Shown here piece after piece: positions 8,124 through 16,761 of a stretch of 64,000 bases of DNA. Position 1 is the stretch's first letter. Each line of letters starts with the position of its first letter. Below the pieces are notes generated by a model that saw only the letters and a program-made list of their open reading frames with translations, had not been told where the DNA came from and did not search any database. The DNA is from CAYLNH01 sp964384625 (GTDB lineage: Bacteria > Verrucomicrobiota > Lentisphaeria > JABSQK01), in contig CAYLNH010000001.1 of the NCBI GenBank assembly GCA_964384625.1, positions 1-64,000 on the forward strand, in the 5' to 3' direction. Made by a program: the position numbers and the translations under genes.

Positions 8124-8844
8124 GAGTCGTCTCCTTGCTTCGCAGGCGATCGATGACGATCGCCACAGTCACTTTCAGCATGTAATAGATCGTCCGAAAA
8201 TAGCGGATCGAGCTCTGCCCGCCCTGGCGTTCCTTCATTTTCACCGGGGCTTCCTTGACTTTCAGTTGGTTGCGGCAGCACCAGAACAGCGCTTCCGGCT
8301 CAGGGTAGTCTTCGGGATAGGTCCGGGCGAAGACCGCCAGAGCGCGGCGGCCGTAAACGCGGAAACCGCTGGTCGGATCGCTGACTCCCTCGCCGGTAAG
8401 CAGGCTGATCAAGCCGGCGAAGAACCGGATCCCCAAGCGGCGCATGGCGGTGCTCTGAAAGCCCTCTTCGCTGTCGGGCAGAAAACGGGAACCGACGGCC
8501 AGGTCCAGGTCCTCGGCCGCCGCGAAGTTCACCAGGTCCATCACCTGGTCGGCCGGATGCTGGCCGTCGCCGTCAAACTGAATGGCATAGTCAAAGCCGT
8601 GCTGTTCGGCAAACTGGAAGCCGGTCTGCATGGCGACGCCGATGCCGCAGTTGAAGGGGAGATTGACCAGATGGACGTTCGGATGGTCGGCGGCATACCC
8701 GTCGACGCGCTCGGCGGTGGCATCATCCGAGCCGTCGTTAACCACCAGCACATCAAACTTGCCGGGCAGATCCGCCAGCGACTGCAACGTGCCGAGGATG
8801 GCTTCTTCTTCTTTATACGCCGGGATAATGACCAGAAGTCTCAT
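8113..8844 (-). CDS. GT2 glycosyltransferase, dolichyl-phosphate-mannose-synthase type
   Basis: 243 aa, a single GT-A domain. LVIIPAYKEEEAILGTL opens the chain, VLVVNDGSDDAT follows near residue 33, and the DxD-like metal site is QFDGDGQHPADQ near 87. The product is probably a polyprenyl-phosphate-linked sugar made on the inner face of the membrane and used by the GT39-like protein downstream. No C-terminal membrane helices are seen; DUF2304 may supply that role. A ribosome-binding site GGAAGG precedes the ATG. It is the first gene of the tight seven-gene minus-strand operon that ends at 2529. Confidence 0.88.
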   Translation of the reverse strand: MRLLVIIPAYKEEEAILGTLQSLADLPGKFDVLVVNDGSDDATAERVDGYAADHPNVHLVNLPFNCGIGVAMQTGFQFAEQHGFDYAIQFDGDGQHPADQVMDLVNFAAAEDLDLAVGSRFLPDSEEGFQSTAMRRLGIRFFAGLISLLTGEGVSDPTSGFRVYGRRALAVFARTYPEDYPEPEALFWCCRNQLKVKEAPVKMKERQGGQSSIRYFRTIYYMLKVTVAIVIDRLRSKETTHVR

Positions 8845-9088
8845 CGGCGGGAGGCCTTCCTTCTCGCAACCACTTCCATATTTAACGCCTTACCTCCTGA
8901 CGCCAAGGTAACGTGACCAGATTGGTTTTCAAGATCCCGTTCGGTCCCGTTGAATGCCAACGTTTACTGTCCTTCTTCGCTTACCGTCCCGGCCCTCAAG
9001 AGGTTGGCCCGTGATCTTGACGCAGAATGCAGAGGACAGTAGACGAAGGCTTCCGGCCGGTTGGGGTGTTGTCTTGGCCCGATCCGCG

Positions 9089-9589
9089 TCAACTGTCATC
9101 CCGCGCCGCCGGGGCCGACTCGAAGATCTTCCGGAACAGGACAAATTTCAGGCAGAGAAACACCGCGATGCAAATGGTCTGGGCCAGCAGGTAATGCAGG
9201 CTGACCCAATGCACCAGGGCGAAATACAAACACCAGTTAGCCCCGCGCAGAGCGATGGACGCGAGCCAGTACTCGCCGGCCAGGCGCCGCAGGCTCTTGC
9301 CGCCGTGATCGTAGACAACAAACCGGTTCAGGAGCAAACCGAAGATCATCTGCGTCACCATGACAATCGCATAGGCGATGAGTGCCGGCAGCTGAAGCAA
9401 CTCCACCAAGGCCGCGTTGACGGCATACGCATACGCGGTCAGAACGACGCCGCAGGCAAGGAAACGGAGCGGCTTGCGGCGGCCGTCCGTCAGCTTTCGT
9501 TTGGTTTGGTTATCGATGGGTCCTGCCTCATTTGCCCGCAGCGTCACGATGCCGGGAAGCGTGTGCCGAATCGTCGGCGACACGATCAC
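9089..9589 (-). CDS. GtrA-like membrane protein
   Basis: 166 aa from a GTG at 9589 that overlaps the TGA of the upstream hexapeptide gene (GTGA); AGGAGG lies about 10 nt upstream. After a polar N-terminus of about 40 residues come four hydrophobic segments containing RFLACGVVLTAYAY and FGLLLNRFVVYDH, typical of the GtrA family. GtrA proteins are proposed to flip polyprenyl-phosphate sugars across the membrane. That role fits the DPM1-like GT2 and GT39-like genes downstream, although 244 bp separate them. Confidence 0.8.
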   Translation of the reverse strand: MIVSPTIRHTLPGIVTLRANEAGPIDNQTKRKLTDGRRKPLRFLACGVVLTAYAYAVNAALVELLQLPALIAYAIVMVTQMIFGLLLNRFVVYDHGGKSLRRLAGEYWLASIALRGANWCLYFALVHWVSLHYLLAQTICIAVFLCLKFVLFRKIFESAPAARDDS

Positions 9590-10140
9590 TCACCTTGGTC
9601 CTCCTTCGCTTCAAACGGCAATATCCGGCAGCCGGGAGAGCAGACCGCCGTTGCCCCTGGCGGGATATCCTTGTGGACAACAGCGTTGGCGCCGATCCTG
9701 GCGCCGTCACCGATGTTGATGTCGCCAATCAGCTTCGCCCCGGCGCCGATAAACACGCCATTACCGATCTGCGGCGCGGTGTCGACGCCCGGCCCCAGAC
9801 CACCGATTGTGACGCCCTGATGGATCCGGCAGTCGTCCCCGATCACGGCGTTGTCAGAGATGACGATGCAGCCGGCATGGACAATGGCGCACCGATGTCC
9901 GATCACGGCGCCGCGACCGATTTCAATGCCCCACGCGAAGCGCACGAAATCCGCCAGGACCACATAAACGGGCAAGAAAAGGATATTCAGCAGCAGCCCG
10001 CGGCGAGTCAGCCAGTTTCCCAGGCGATAGACCAATACAGCGTGGAGCCCCGGCGTGCGGATCGCCTGCAATGCCGCCGCGAAGCGGCCGCAACCACGGT
10101 AACCGACCGGGCAATAATGAACAAAGTCTTCGATGATCAT
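9586..10140 (-). CDS. hexapeptide-repeat acyltransferase, serine acetyltransferase-like
   Basis: 184 aa. A helical N-terminal region with a hydrophobic patch (LLLNILFLPVYVVLADFV) precedes left-handed beta-helix repeats of the CysE type: VIGDDCRIHQGVTIGG, then IGNGVFIGAGAKLIGDI and IGANAVVHKDIPPGATAV. The chain is shorter than true CysE at its N-terminus. With a paralog at 20003 and the glycan context, O-acetylation of a sugar is more likely than cysteine synthesis. It overlaps GtrA by 4 bp. Confidence 0.78.
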   Translation of the reverse strand: MIIEDFVHYCPVGYRGCGRFAAALQAIRTPGLHAVLVYRLGNWLTRRGLLLNILFLPVYVVLADFVRFAWGIEIGRGAVIGHRCAIVHAGCIVISDNAVIGDDCRIHQGVTIGGLGPGVDTAPQIGNGVFIGAGAKLIGDINIGDGARIGANAVVHKDIPPGATAVCSPGCRILPFEAKEDQGE

Positions 10141-10251
10141 GGGTGCATCCCTGGTACGCTGACCCGAGGCTTCGGCTTAACTTGCTGTCCCCCGGTTCTT
10201 TGTCAACAGAAACGCAATCCAAACCACGCATTGAAGCCCGGTACCGGACTG

Positions 10252-11463
10252 TCACCGGCCCTTGCGGCGCCCGAGACCGGCTGCCCGGAGGGCCCAACGG
10301 CCGGCGCGACTCCCGGCATAACCGAGCTGCCCCAGATGCATCCGCAACCGCCGATAGCGGCGGAGTCTGGCGGCGAATAGCAAAGCCAGCCAGCGGTAGC
10401 CTCGCCGTTCCGACCGAACAAGCGAGGCATGGGCATCCCACGCCAGGTCAACCCATTCCCGGTCTGTTTCTGTCGGCTGCAGAAGCGCCCGAATCCGGCC
10501 AGCCACGCGGGCCGCGATCTTGCCGTCTGCAGTATCGCCGAGCACGCGCCGGCGATACTCACGTCGGCGCTCACCGGCAGCAGCGGTATCGGTCAGGCAC
10601 TTGTGCAGGGCGGCCGGCAAATCCTGCGGCCGATCCACTTCGACACCCATATCCCGCCATTGCCACTCCGGGCCGTGTGGGTCATAGGCATTCCCATCGC
10701 TGAATCTCCGCGGGTTGTTCACTAGAATCAACGGCCGGTCCAGCAAGAGATACCACATCATCAGGCTGGCGGCATCGGTCAGCAGAACATTGGCCGCGGC
10801 CATAACGGGAAACACATCGTCTTCCTGTTTGTCCATCAGCCAGATCCGATCATTTTCCTCCTGACTCCGGCGCCACCAGCCGATGCAGTGAGGCATCCCC
10901 ACGATCTGGGATGGATGCGGTTTGATCACGATACCAAGGGTCGGGAAGCGTTCACAGAGCTGTTGAGCCCACTCGGGCCCGAGCAATTCGGACGACGTCA
11001 GCTTCGTGTTGTAGGTCGGCCCGTACAGAAGGATATGTTCCGATTCGCGCAACGACGGCGGCAGAACACTTCGGGGGTCCTTGGCAGCAGCATTGACCAA
11101 GCCGTCGATCGGCACAAACCCGGTCACCCAGGAACCAAGCTGCGGTCGCCAGCCGTTACGGCGGTGTTCATCAAGCTGGTATTGGCCGCTCATGCAGGCG
11201 AAGTCGCAGCGTTCAACAGCAACACCTCGGATATTCTTCGACACATACGCATGCCCGGTCCAGACGATCAATGCGTCCGGCACCTCGACCCGGAAATGGG
11301 CGAACTCACCGCCGCCGGCCATGACAATCACCCGGGGCGCAAATGCAGTTACAGCTTCCGCGTCACGGCTGACCAGACACTCAAAATCCCTCTTCAGCAA
11401 TTCATGGACCGGGTCCAGAATCGTATGATGGAACACGTTCTCAATGTAAAAAGCGACTTTCAT
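10252..11463 (-). CDS. CDP-glycerol glycerophosphotransferase-like protein, copy 1
   Basis: 403 aa, GT-B-like. Signatures of the TagB/TagF family: TGHAYVSKNIRGV near residue 88, VIKPHPSQ near 195, and LLTDAASLMMWYLLLDRPLI near 240. These regions contribute the catalytic histidines and the CDP-alditol site. The family transfers glycerol- or ribitol-phosphate from a CDP donor. It is closely similar along its length to the protein at 18017. That copy is coupled to a cytidylyltransferase, while this one stands alone after a 111-bp gap. The C-terminal 60 residues are strongly basic. Confidence 0.75.
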   Translation of the reverse strand: MKVAFYIENVFHHTILDPVHELLKRDFECLVSRDAEAVTAFAPRVIVMAGGGEFAHFRVEVPDALIVWTGHAYVSKNIRGVAVERCDFACMSGQYQLDEHRRNGWRPQLGSWVTGFVPIDGLVNAAAKDPRSVLPPSLRESEHILLYGPTYNTKLTSSELLGPEWAQQLCERFPTLGIVIKPHPSQIVGMPHCIGWWRRSQEENDRIWLMDKQEDDVFPVMAAANVLLTDAASLMMWYLLLDRPLILVNNPRRFSDGNAYDPHGPEWQWRDMGVEVDRPQDLPAALHKCLTDTAAAGERRREYRRRVLGDTADGKIAARVAGRIRALLQPTETDREWVDLAWDAHASLVRSERRGYRWLALLFAARLRRYRRLRMHLGQLGYAGSRAGRWALRAAGLGRRKGR

Positions 11464-11564
11464 CGGCCCCCTGGTGAAATCGAATCAATCTAACGCCGGA
11501 CAACGCGGGATCAAGCCGCTGGCCGCTCCCGGCAGCCGGGAGCTCTGCAGGCCGACCTCCGGCG

Positions 11565-11595
11565 TTGCCAAGGAGGAAACCGACGCTACTATACT
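11565..11595 (+). promoter_or_regulatory. candidate sigma70-type promoter
   Basis: TTGCCA at 11565-11570, then TACTAT at 11587-11592 after 16 bp (or TATACT at 11590-11595 after 19 bp). It lies in the 267-bp gap between divergent genes and points toward the GT2 gene at 11731. The predicted leader would be about 130 nt. Judged by eye only. Confidence 0.35.
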
Positions 11596-11730
11596 ATGTT
11601 GTTGAAGGGGAGAGCGGGGTCCGCGACGCTTTGCGCTCTGCTTCGTCAGCCGAATCCCACAATGCCAGGCCGGCAGCCCTGGTTTCGCGTTCGCCCCGAC
11701 AGATAAACGGGATCCCATACCGAGACGCCC

Positions 11731-12507
11731 TTGAAAATTTCCGTCATCACAGCCGCCCGGAACGCTGCGGTCACCATCCAGGCAACACTTGACAGCGTCT
11801 CCGCACAGGATCATGATCCCGTTGAACACATTGTGGTTGACGGGGCTTCGACCGACGGCACATTGGATCTGGTCAAGCACCATGTGTCTCCCATCCGTTT
11901 GATCAGCGAACCGGATGACGGCATTTATGACGCCATGAACAAGGGCCTGCGTCTGGCGACGGGAGAGGTGGTCTGTTTTCTGAATGCCGACGACGCCTTC
12001 GCTTCCGCCCGGACGCTCTCGCTTGTGGCTGCCGCCTTTGCCGGTTCCGACAGCCCGGACATCGTGACCGGCCGCGTGGAGTTTGTGGACGCGGAGCGCG
12101 GCCGTTTCGCGGCAGCGTGCCGATTCAGCCACGACTTGCTGGCCCGTGGGCGGCAACCTCCACACCCGAGCACGTTTTACCGGCGGACCGTGTTTGACCG
12201 CCTGGGCGACTATGACTTACGCTATCGGATTGCCGCTGACTTCGAGCTGTTCTGCCGGATGGCGGAAGCGGGGGTCCGGTGTCGGCCGATCGAGGAGGTG
12301 CTGACCACATTTGCCTGCGCCGGCGCCAGCGCCGCCTTGAGCTCTCACCTTGAGAGCGGCCGCATCCTGCGGACCTACTACGGCCGTTGGGCCGCGGCCC
12401 GGTATCTGGCGAAAAACACCGCACTTTGGCTGGGCGGCCGCCTGCTGCGTCTTGGTGGTTTGCGTCGGACGTTCTGGCACCGGTTCGGACGCGGCGACCG
12501 GCCTTGA
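11731..12507 (+). CDS. GT2 glycosyltransferase
   Basis: 258 aa from a TTG start at 11731; no better start is seen. A GT-A domain: ISVITAARNAAVTIQATLDS, VVDGASTDGT, then YDAMNKGLRLATGEVVCFLN followed by ADD, the metal-binding acidic pair near residue 90. The pattern resembles WcaE-type enzymes that add a sugar to a lipid-linked repeat unit. It leads a plus-strand run with a sulfotransferase and another GT2. Donor sugar unknown. Confidence 0.85.
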   Translation: MKISVITAARNAAVTIQATLDSVSAQDHDPVEHIVVDGASTDGTLDLVKHHVSPIRLISEPDDGIYDAMNKGLRLATGEVVCFLNADDAFASARTLSLVAAAFAGSDSPDIVTGRVEFVDAERGRFAAACRFSHDLLARGRQPPHPSTFYRRTVFDRLGDYDLRYRIAADFELFCRMAEAGVRCRPIEEVLTTFACAGASAALSSHLESGRILRTYYGRWAAARYLAKNTALWLGGRLLRLGGLRRTFWHRFGRGDRP

Positions 12508-12547
12508 TCGCACAGGTCAGGGAAGGGGTTGTGCGGATGGTGGGGAG

Positions 12548-13504
12548 ATGGTAGATTCAGGCCCGGAAGGAGCAGTTTTGGTTGCAGGAAACAGACCTAT
12601 TCTGGTAACGGGAGCACATCGCTCCGGCTCAACCTGGACGGGTCGGATGATCGCCCGGGCGCCAAGTGTGGGCTATATCCATGAACCGTTTCATCTGCGG
12701 CATCGCCCCGGCGTTTGCGCGGCGCATTTCGACTACTGGTACACCTACATCTGCGATCGCAACGCGGGCCGCTACGCAACCGCCATCGAAGCCTGCCTAA
12801 GGTTTCAGCACCAGACCGCGGTTGACCTGAAATCCATCCGCCATCCACACCACGTGATGTTTTTTCTGCAGCATTGGCTCCGGTTTCGTCAGGGCCGGCA
12901 GCGCGGTCTGCGGCCGTTGCTCAAGGATCCGCTGGCGTTTTTCAGCGCGGAGTGGCTGGCGACCCGGTTCAACATGGACGTGATCATCCTGATCCGTCAT
13001 CCACTGGCATTCGCCGGCAGCCTGAAGCACATCAACTGGTCCCATCCCTTCGGTCATTTTCTGGCCCAGCCGCTGCTTATGGACCGCTACCTGGAGCCTT
13101 TTCGCGCGGAACTTGAGGAATACGCTTCGGCCCCAAAGGATGTGGTTGACCAGGCGATCCTCCTGTGGAATCTTATTCATAGCACCGTTCTGACATATCA
13201 GGATGAACATACGGACTGGCATTTTGTCCGGCACGAAGATCTGGCTCGCGATCCGATCGAACGTTTCCGGACGATCTACCAGGCACTGGGACTGGAATTC
13301 ACATCTTCTGTGCAACGAAAGATCGCAGCATCCTCCCGTAAGGGGAACAACCGACAGGCCCGGTCGGTCAACGACACGAGGCGTGACAGTCGGGCAATCG
13401 TTTCGAACTGGAAACAGCGCCTGAGTGTGGAGGAAGCCGAACGGGTAACGAACGGCACAGCGGAAATCCGCAACGAGTTTTACAAGGGAGAAGAACTGAC
13501 CTGA
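12548..13504 (+). CDS. PAPS-dependent sulfotransferase
   Basis: 318 aa from ATG 12548. The 5'-phosphosulfate-binding loop is at residues 16-30 (LVTGAHRSGSTWTGRM). The 3'-phosphate site follows with VIILIRHPLAFAGSLKHI and HEDLARDP. It sits 40 bp after one GT2 gene and 2 bp before another, so it likely sulfates the glycan those enzymes build. One of six sulfotransferases in the window. A longer in-frame start at 12350 would overlap the upstream gene and is not favoured. Confidence 0.8.
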   Translation: MVDSGPEGAVLVAGNRPILVTGAHRSGSTWTGRMIARAPSVGYIHEPFHLRHRPGVCAAHFDYWYTYICDRNAGRYATAIEACLRFQHQTAVDLKSIRHPHHVMFFLQHWLRFRQGRQRGLRPLLKDPLAFFSAEWLATRFNMDVIILIRHPLAFAGSLKHINWSHPFGHFLAQPLLMDRYLEPFRAELEEYASAPKDVVDQAILLWNLIHSTVLTYQDEHTDWHFVRHEDLARDPIERFRTIYQALGLEFTSSVQRKIAASSRKGNNRQARSVNDTRRDSRAIVSNWKQRLSVEEAERVTNGTAEIRNEFYKGEELT

Positions 13505-13506
13505 GC

Positions 13507-14340
13507 ATGCCGCGTCTGAGCGTAATCATACCAACATACGGCCGCCGGGAGGAGCCGGCGCGGCTCCTGGATTCGCTGGCGGCCGGGGACTTCACCGACT
13601 GCGAGGTGATCCTCGTCGATCAGAATCCGCCGGGATACCTCGAGGAGGTCGTGGCCCGTGGGCGCTCGCTGTTCATGGATTTCCAGCACCTCCGGCTGGA
13701 GCGTCCCGGGCTCGCGGCCGCAAAGAACGCCGGCGCCGCCCAGGCCGTTGGCGAGGTGATCTGTTTCCCCGACGACGACGCCGAATTCAGACCGGGGACC
13801 ATAGCGGCGGCCCTCGAGGAGCTGGATCGCTTGCCGGCATGTGCCGCGGTGTTCGGCAAGACAGTGGATAGGGACGGCCGAGATTCGGTGATCAAGTTCG
13901 ACAGGGAAGCGGGCGAAATCATCCGCACCCGACTGCAAGGGCGGTTCGTGGAGGCAACGATGTTCATTCGGCGAGAGGTATTTGCCCAGGTCCGATTCGA
14001 CGAATCATTCGGAATCGGCACGTTCTACGGGGCTGAGGAAGGCTATGATCTGGTTCTGCGGCTGCTGGAGGCGGGCGCACGGCTGCGCTATAATCCGGAA
14101 ATCGTCTTTTATCACCCGCAGAAGATTCAAGATCACACCACGCCTGAGGAAATCCGTCGAGTATTTCAGTACCGGTGCGGTTTCGCGCATCTATGCGCCA
14201 AGCATCGGCTGTACGGCAAGTTCATCAGCCAGGTTCTGAAAGTCTCGGGCTACTGCGTCGTGCTGCTTTTCTGGCGACCGCGGAAGTTGCGCTACTATAT
14301 CGCGGAGCTGCTGGGTCTGTTTTCGGGGTGGATTGCATAG
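13507..14340 (+). CDS. GT2 glycosyltransferase
   Basis: 277 aa. A GT-A domain with LSVIIPTYGRREEPARLLDS, VILVDQNPPG, NAGAAQAVGEVICFPDDD (metal site near residue 90) and a C-terminal GAEEGYDLVLRLLEAGARLR. It starts 2 bp after the sulfotransferase stop, which suggests coupling. The C-terminal 40 residues are hydrophobic and basic, consistent with membrane association. Donor unknown. Confidence 0.85.
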   Translation: MPRLSVIIPTYGRREEPARLLDSLAAGDFTDCEVILVDQNPPGYLEEVVARGRSLFMDFQHLRLERPGLAAAKNAGAAQAVGEVICFPDDDAEFRPGTIAAALEELDRLPACAAVFGKTVDRDGRDSVIKFDREAGEIIRTRLQGRFVEATMFIRREVFAQVRFDESFGIGTFYGAEEGYDLVLRLLEAGARLRYNPEIVFYHPQKIQDHTTPEEIRRVFQYRCGFAHLCAKHRLYGKFISQVLKVSGYCVVLLFWRPRKLRYYIAELLGLFSGWIA

Positions 14341-14539
14341 CCGCACAGCCTGCTTAAAGGGGCGGCAGCAGATTCATCTGCAGGATTCCCCTCCACAATC
14401 ATTGTCCGACCCGGAAGAGCCCCCAGCCACCGCCGCGGCGAAGGCGCCGGCGGGTGGTCCAGATGTCTGATTGAACCACGGCTGCGCCCCGGTACCGCAG
14501 AGACAGCGAGTGCGGAACCGAACTGCCACCGGTCTGCTC

Positions 14540-14568
14540 TTGACATGATCTGCAGGTCGGCATAGACT
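14540..14568 (+). promoter_or_regulatory. sigma70-like promoter of the GT23-like gene
   Basis: A perfect TTGACA at 14540-14545, 17 bp, then TAGACT at 14563-14568. The gene starts at GTG 14615 with GGAGG about 8 nt upstream, giving a leader near 40 nt. Confidence 0.55.
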
Positions 14569-14614
14569 CCGGTTCATTGATTGACCGGAGCGAGGTCCAA
14601 TACGGAGGTCAACG

Positions 14615-15556
14615 GTGGAGTACTGTGAGCAACTGCGAACCGGCACGCGGGGGACGGTGGTCTGGCAGTTGACCGGCCGCGGGTTCTGCTCAGAGCTCAA
14701 CATGATGCTGCTCGCGGCCGTCTACGCTCTGGAACAGGATTGTCGTTTCGTGCTGTGCTCGAAGTACTCGAACATCGCTCGAGAACACGGGTGGCGCGAC
14801 TATTTCGAGCCGTTCTGCAACGAGTCCGCGGCATTTCCCCTGAGTCGCAGTCTGATCTTCCTGAAACGCGGTCTGAGCTATCGCTGGCTTCTGGAACTGC
14901 AGCGCCGGCTGCTGCAGCCCGCCCTCGGGTCCAGGCTCCGATTGACCCCGGAAGTGTGGGACCAGATCTACACGGAGGAATTCTGTCGCCGGACTATCGC
15001 ACTCCCCGGTTCCGGCAAGGCGATGCCGGTCAGCGAGTTGTGCCGGAGGATCGCCGCTGAGATCTGGCGGTTTACCCCCGAAATAAACGAGCACATCGAG
15101 GCGACGGCAGCCCGACTCCTGCCGGCCAAACGTTCGTACGGCACTCTCCATATCCGACGCGGCGACAAGATCACCGAAGCCGAGCACACGGCTGTTGACG
15201 CCTATCTGGCCAAGCTGGACGAGGTCGGGGACAGCGCCAACCTGATTTTCGTCATGACCGATGACTACCGCGTTGTCGAGGAGTTACGACGGCGGCGGCC
15301 GGCGGGAGAATACGTCAGCCTTTGTTCGCCCCACGACAGCGGACACGACCAACGGCTGTTTAACGAGAGAACGCCTGAGGAAAGATATGCGGCGACTCTT
15401 CAGCTGGTGACGGAACTGGAGATCGCCGCCCGCGGCGAGTACTTCATCGGCACGTTCAGTTCGAACGTCGGTCGTTTCATGGCGCTGTTGGGCGACCGGC
15501 AGCAGACATTCGGGATCGACATGCCCTTCTGCATGCATGTCCAGCTGCGGAGCTGA
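14615..15556 (+). CDS. GT23-like fucosyltransferase family protein (NodZ/FUT8 type)
   Basis: 313 aa from GTG 14615. The donor-binding signature is GTLHIRRGDKITEAEH near residue 177, comparable to the HVRRTDK motif of alpha-1,6-fucosyltransferases. Near residue 285 is YFIGTFSSNVGRFMALLG, matching the family's third motif. The N-terminal region (TGRGFCSELNMMLLAAVYA) also fits, as the acceptor half. NodZ and FUT8 transfer fucose from GDP-fucose. GDP-fucose synthesis genes are not in this window, so the donor is assumed. It appears to have its own promoter at 14540. Confidence 0.65.
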   Translation: MEYCEQLRTGTRGTVVWQLTGRGFCSELNMMLLAAVYALEQDCRFVLCSKYSNIAREHGWRDYFEPFCNESAAFPLSRSLIFLKRGLSYRWLLELQRRLLQPALGSRLRLTPEVWDQIYTEEFCRRTIALPGSGKAMPVSELCRRIAAEIWRFTPEINEHIEATAARLLPAKRSYGTLHIRRGDKITEAEHTAVDAYLAKLDEVGDSANLIFVMTDDYRVVEELRRRRPAGEYVSLCSPHDSGHDQRLFNERTPEERYAATLQLVTELEIAARGEYFIGTFSSNVGRFMALLGDRQQTFGIDMPFCMHVQLRS

Positions 15557-15558
15557 GT

Positions 15559-16323
15559 TCAGTGTCCCGGCTCCAGGCGCCGACGCAGCCGTCGCAGCTT
15601 CTGCAGGACCAGGCCGCCGGCGCCGCGAATTCGTTCGCGACAAAGGTGCAAACCCAGATGCAGGCTGGAGAGCCTGACCTCCTCGGTGGGCTTCTGCGGA
15701 TCAACCACTTCATCGGGGCAATGATAATCGCCGAGGGACACGTCCTCGGCGTACAGCCGGCCGATCAGTTCTGCCTCCTCAGGACACAGGACAACGGGCT
15801 GAGAATCCGGCCCGCTTTGCGGCCGGGCCCGGTTGAGGACGGGAAGCTTCGCGTTCGGCTCCAGCCCGATTGTCTCCAGCATCGCGTTAAAGTCCGCCTG
15901 CAGAGACTCTACTTTCAGGAACCGGTCAATGTGCATGCCGCGGAAGTAACTTGCCTGCGTACGCCAGTGCGGGTTGCAGCTGTGGGAGTCAACATTCTGC
16001 GCCGCCACAAACCGCAGGAAGCCGCTGAAGCTGTGAACCCCGATCCGCTGCAGCGTGGCGTTTCTACTGGCTTTGTGGCCATAGGCGGAGATCAGCCGCG
16101 TCCAGGGATTGCGAATCACGCAGAAATGCCTGTAGCCCGCCCGCGGCATTCTGCCGTCATACAGGCGAGAAATCGTGCGATGGAATCCCGGACCTTTCGT
16201 CTCCACCCGGAAGTCCTCCAGGCGATCGGTTTCCAGACAATGAAACCACAGGCGCATGGTGCTGCAGGCGCATTTTGGCAAGGTCACCAGGGCAAAACGA
16301 TATGTGTGGCTGACGAGGATCAT
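15559..16323 (-). CDS. sulfotransferase, carbohydrate (Sulfotransfer_2-like) type
   Basis: 254 aa. It opens with FALVTLPKCACSTMRLWF, the PKCACST form of the phosphosulfate loop typical of chondroitin/dermatan-type sulfotransferases. FCVIRNPWTRLISAYGHKAS near residue 87 is the 3'-phosphate site. LKVESLQADFNAMLETIGL follows. It converges on the GT23-like gene with only 2 bp between stops. It probably sulfates a hydroxyl of the assembled glycan. Confidence 0.82.
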   Translation of the reverse strand: MILVSHTYRFALVTLPKCACSTMRLWFHCLETDRLEDFRVETKGPGFHRTISRLYDGRMPRAGYRHFCVIRNPWTRLISAYGHKASRNATLQRIGVHSFSGFLRFVAAQNVDSHSCNPHWRTQASYFRGMHIDRFLKVESLQADFNAMLETIGLEPNAKLPVLNRARPQSGPDSQPVVLCPEEAELIGRLYAEDVSLGDYHCPDEVVDPQKPTEEVRLSSLHLGLHLCRERIRGAGGLVLQKLRRLRRRLEPGH

Positions 16324-16761
16324 GCTGGACTGAAGCTTTGGCGTTCTGCATACCGTAGATGGTTGTTCCGATTCTGCCAGTGGGCATTGCAGGCGCCGAC
16401 GGCATGCGCGTGATCTGGAATGGCGCTTACTGAAGTAGGTTTGGGATGATTCAAATTCTGATGTCCGGTCACCACGGAGCTTGTCTCCATCTTGGCCGAA
16501 AACGTAGTTCAGGAGGTCCTTGAGTAAACGCTATTCCTCCAAACTGGCCAGCTGCTGTTCTCCAGGTTCTGCATGAAGATCCCGCGCCCCGCACTTCCGG
16601 CGTCCGTTCCGAGACGGCAGGACAACAGGTCCGCAGGAGGACCCTGCGTTTGGCGGAGAACGTTTGCGCCGACGGCAATCCGGGGCTCTGTTACAAGCGC
16701 GCCGCACCCGCAGAAGAATAGCAAGTACTCCAGAACCATATATCAATCGGGCATTCCCGAC
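16324..16761. other. intergenic region, no gene seen
   Basis: 438 bp between divergent genes. Short open frames here carry no recognisable motif. It must hold the promoters of the sulfotransferase at 15559 and of the RuBisCO-like cassette. An AT-rich stretch at 16738-16750 could contribute a -10 element, but I see no convincing pair. Confidence 0.4.

Noticed and set aside
9586..10140. Serine acetyltransferase for cysteine synthesis
   Set aside because: The N-terminal domain of CysE is shortened, there is no cysK nearby, and a second similar copy is present in the same glycan island.
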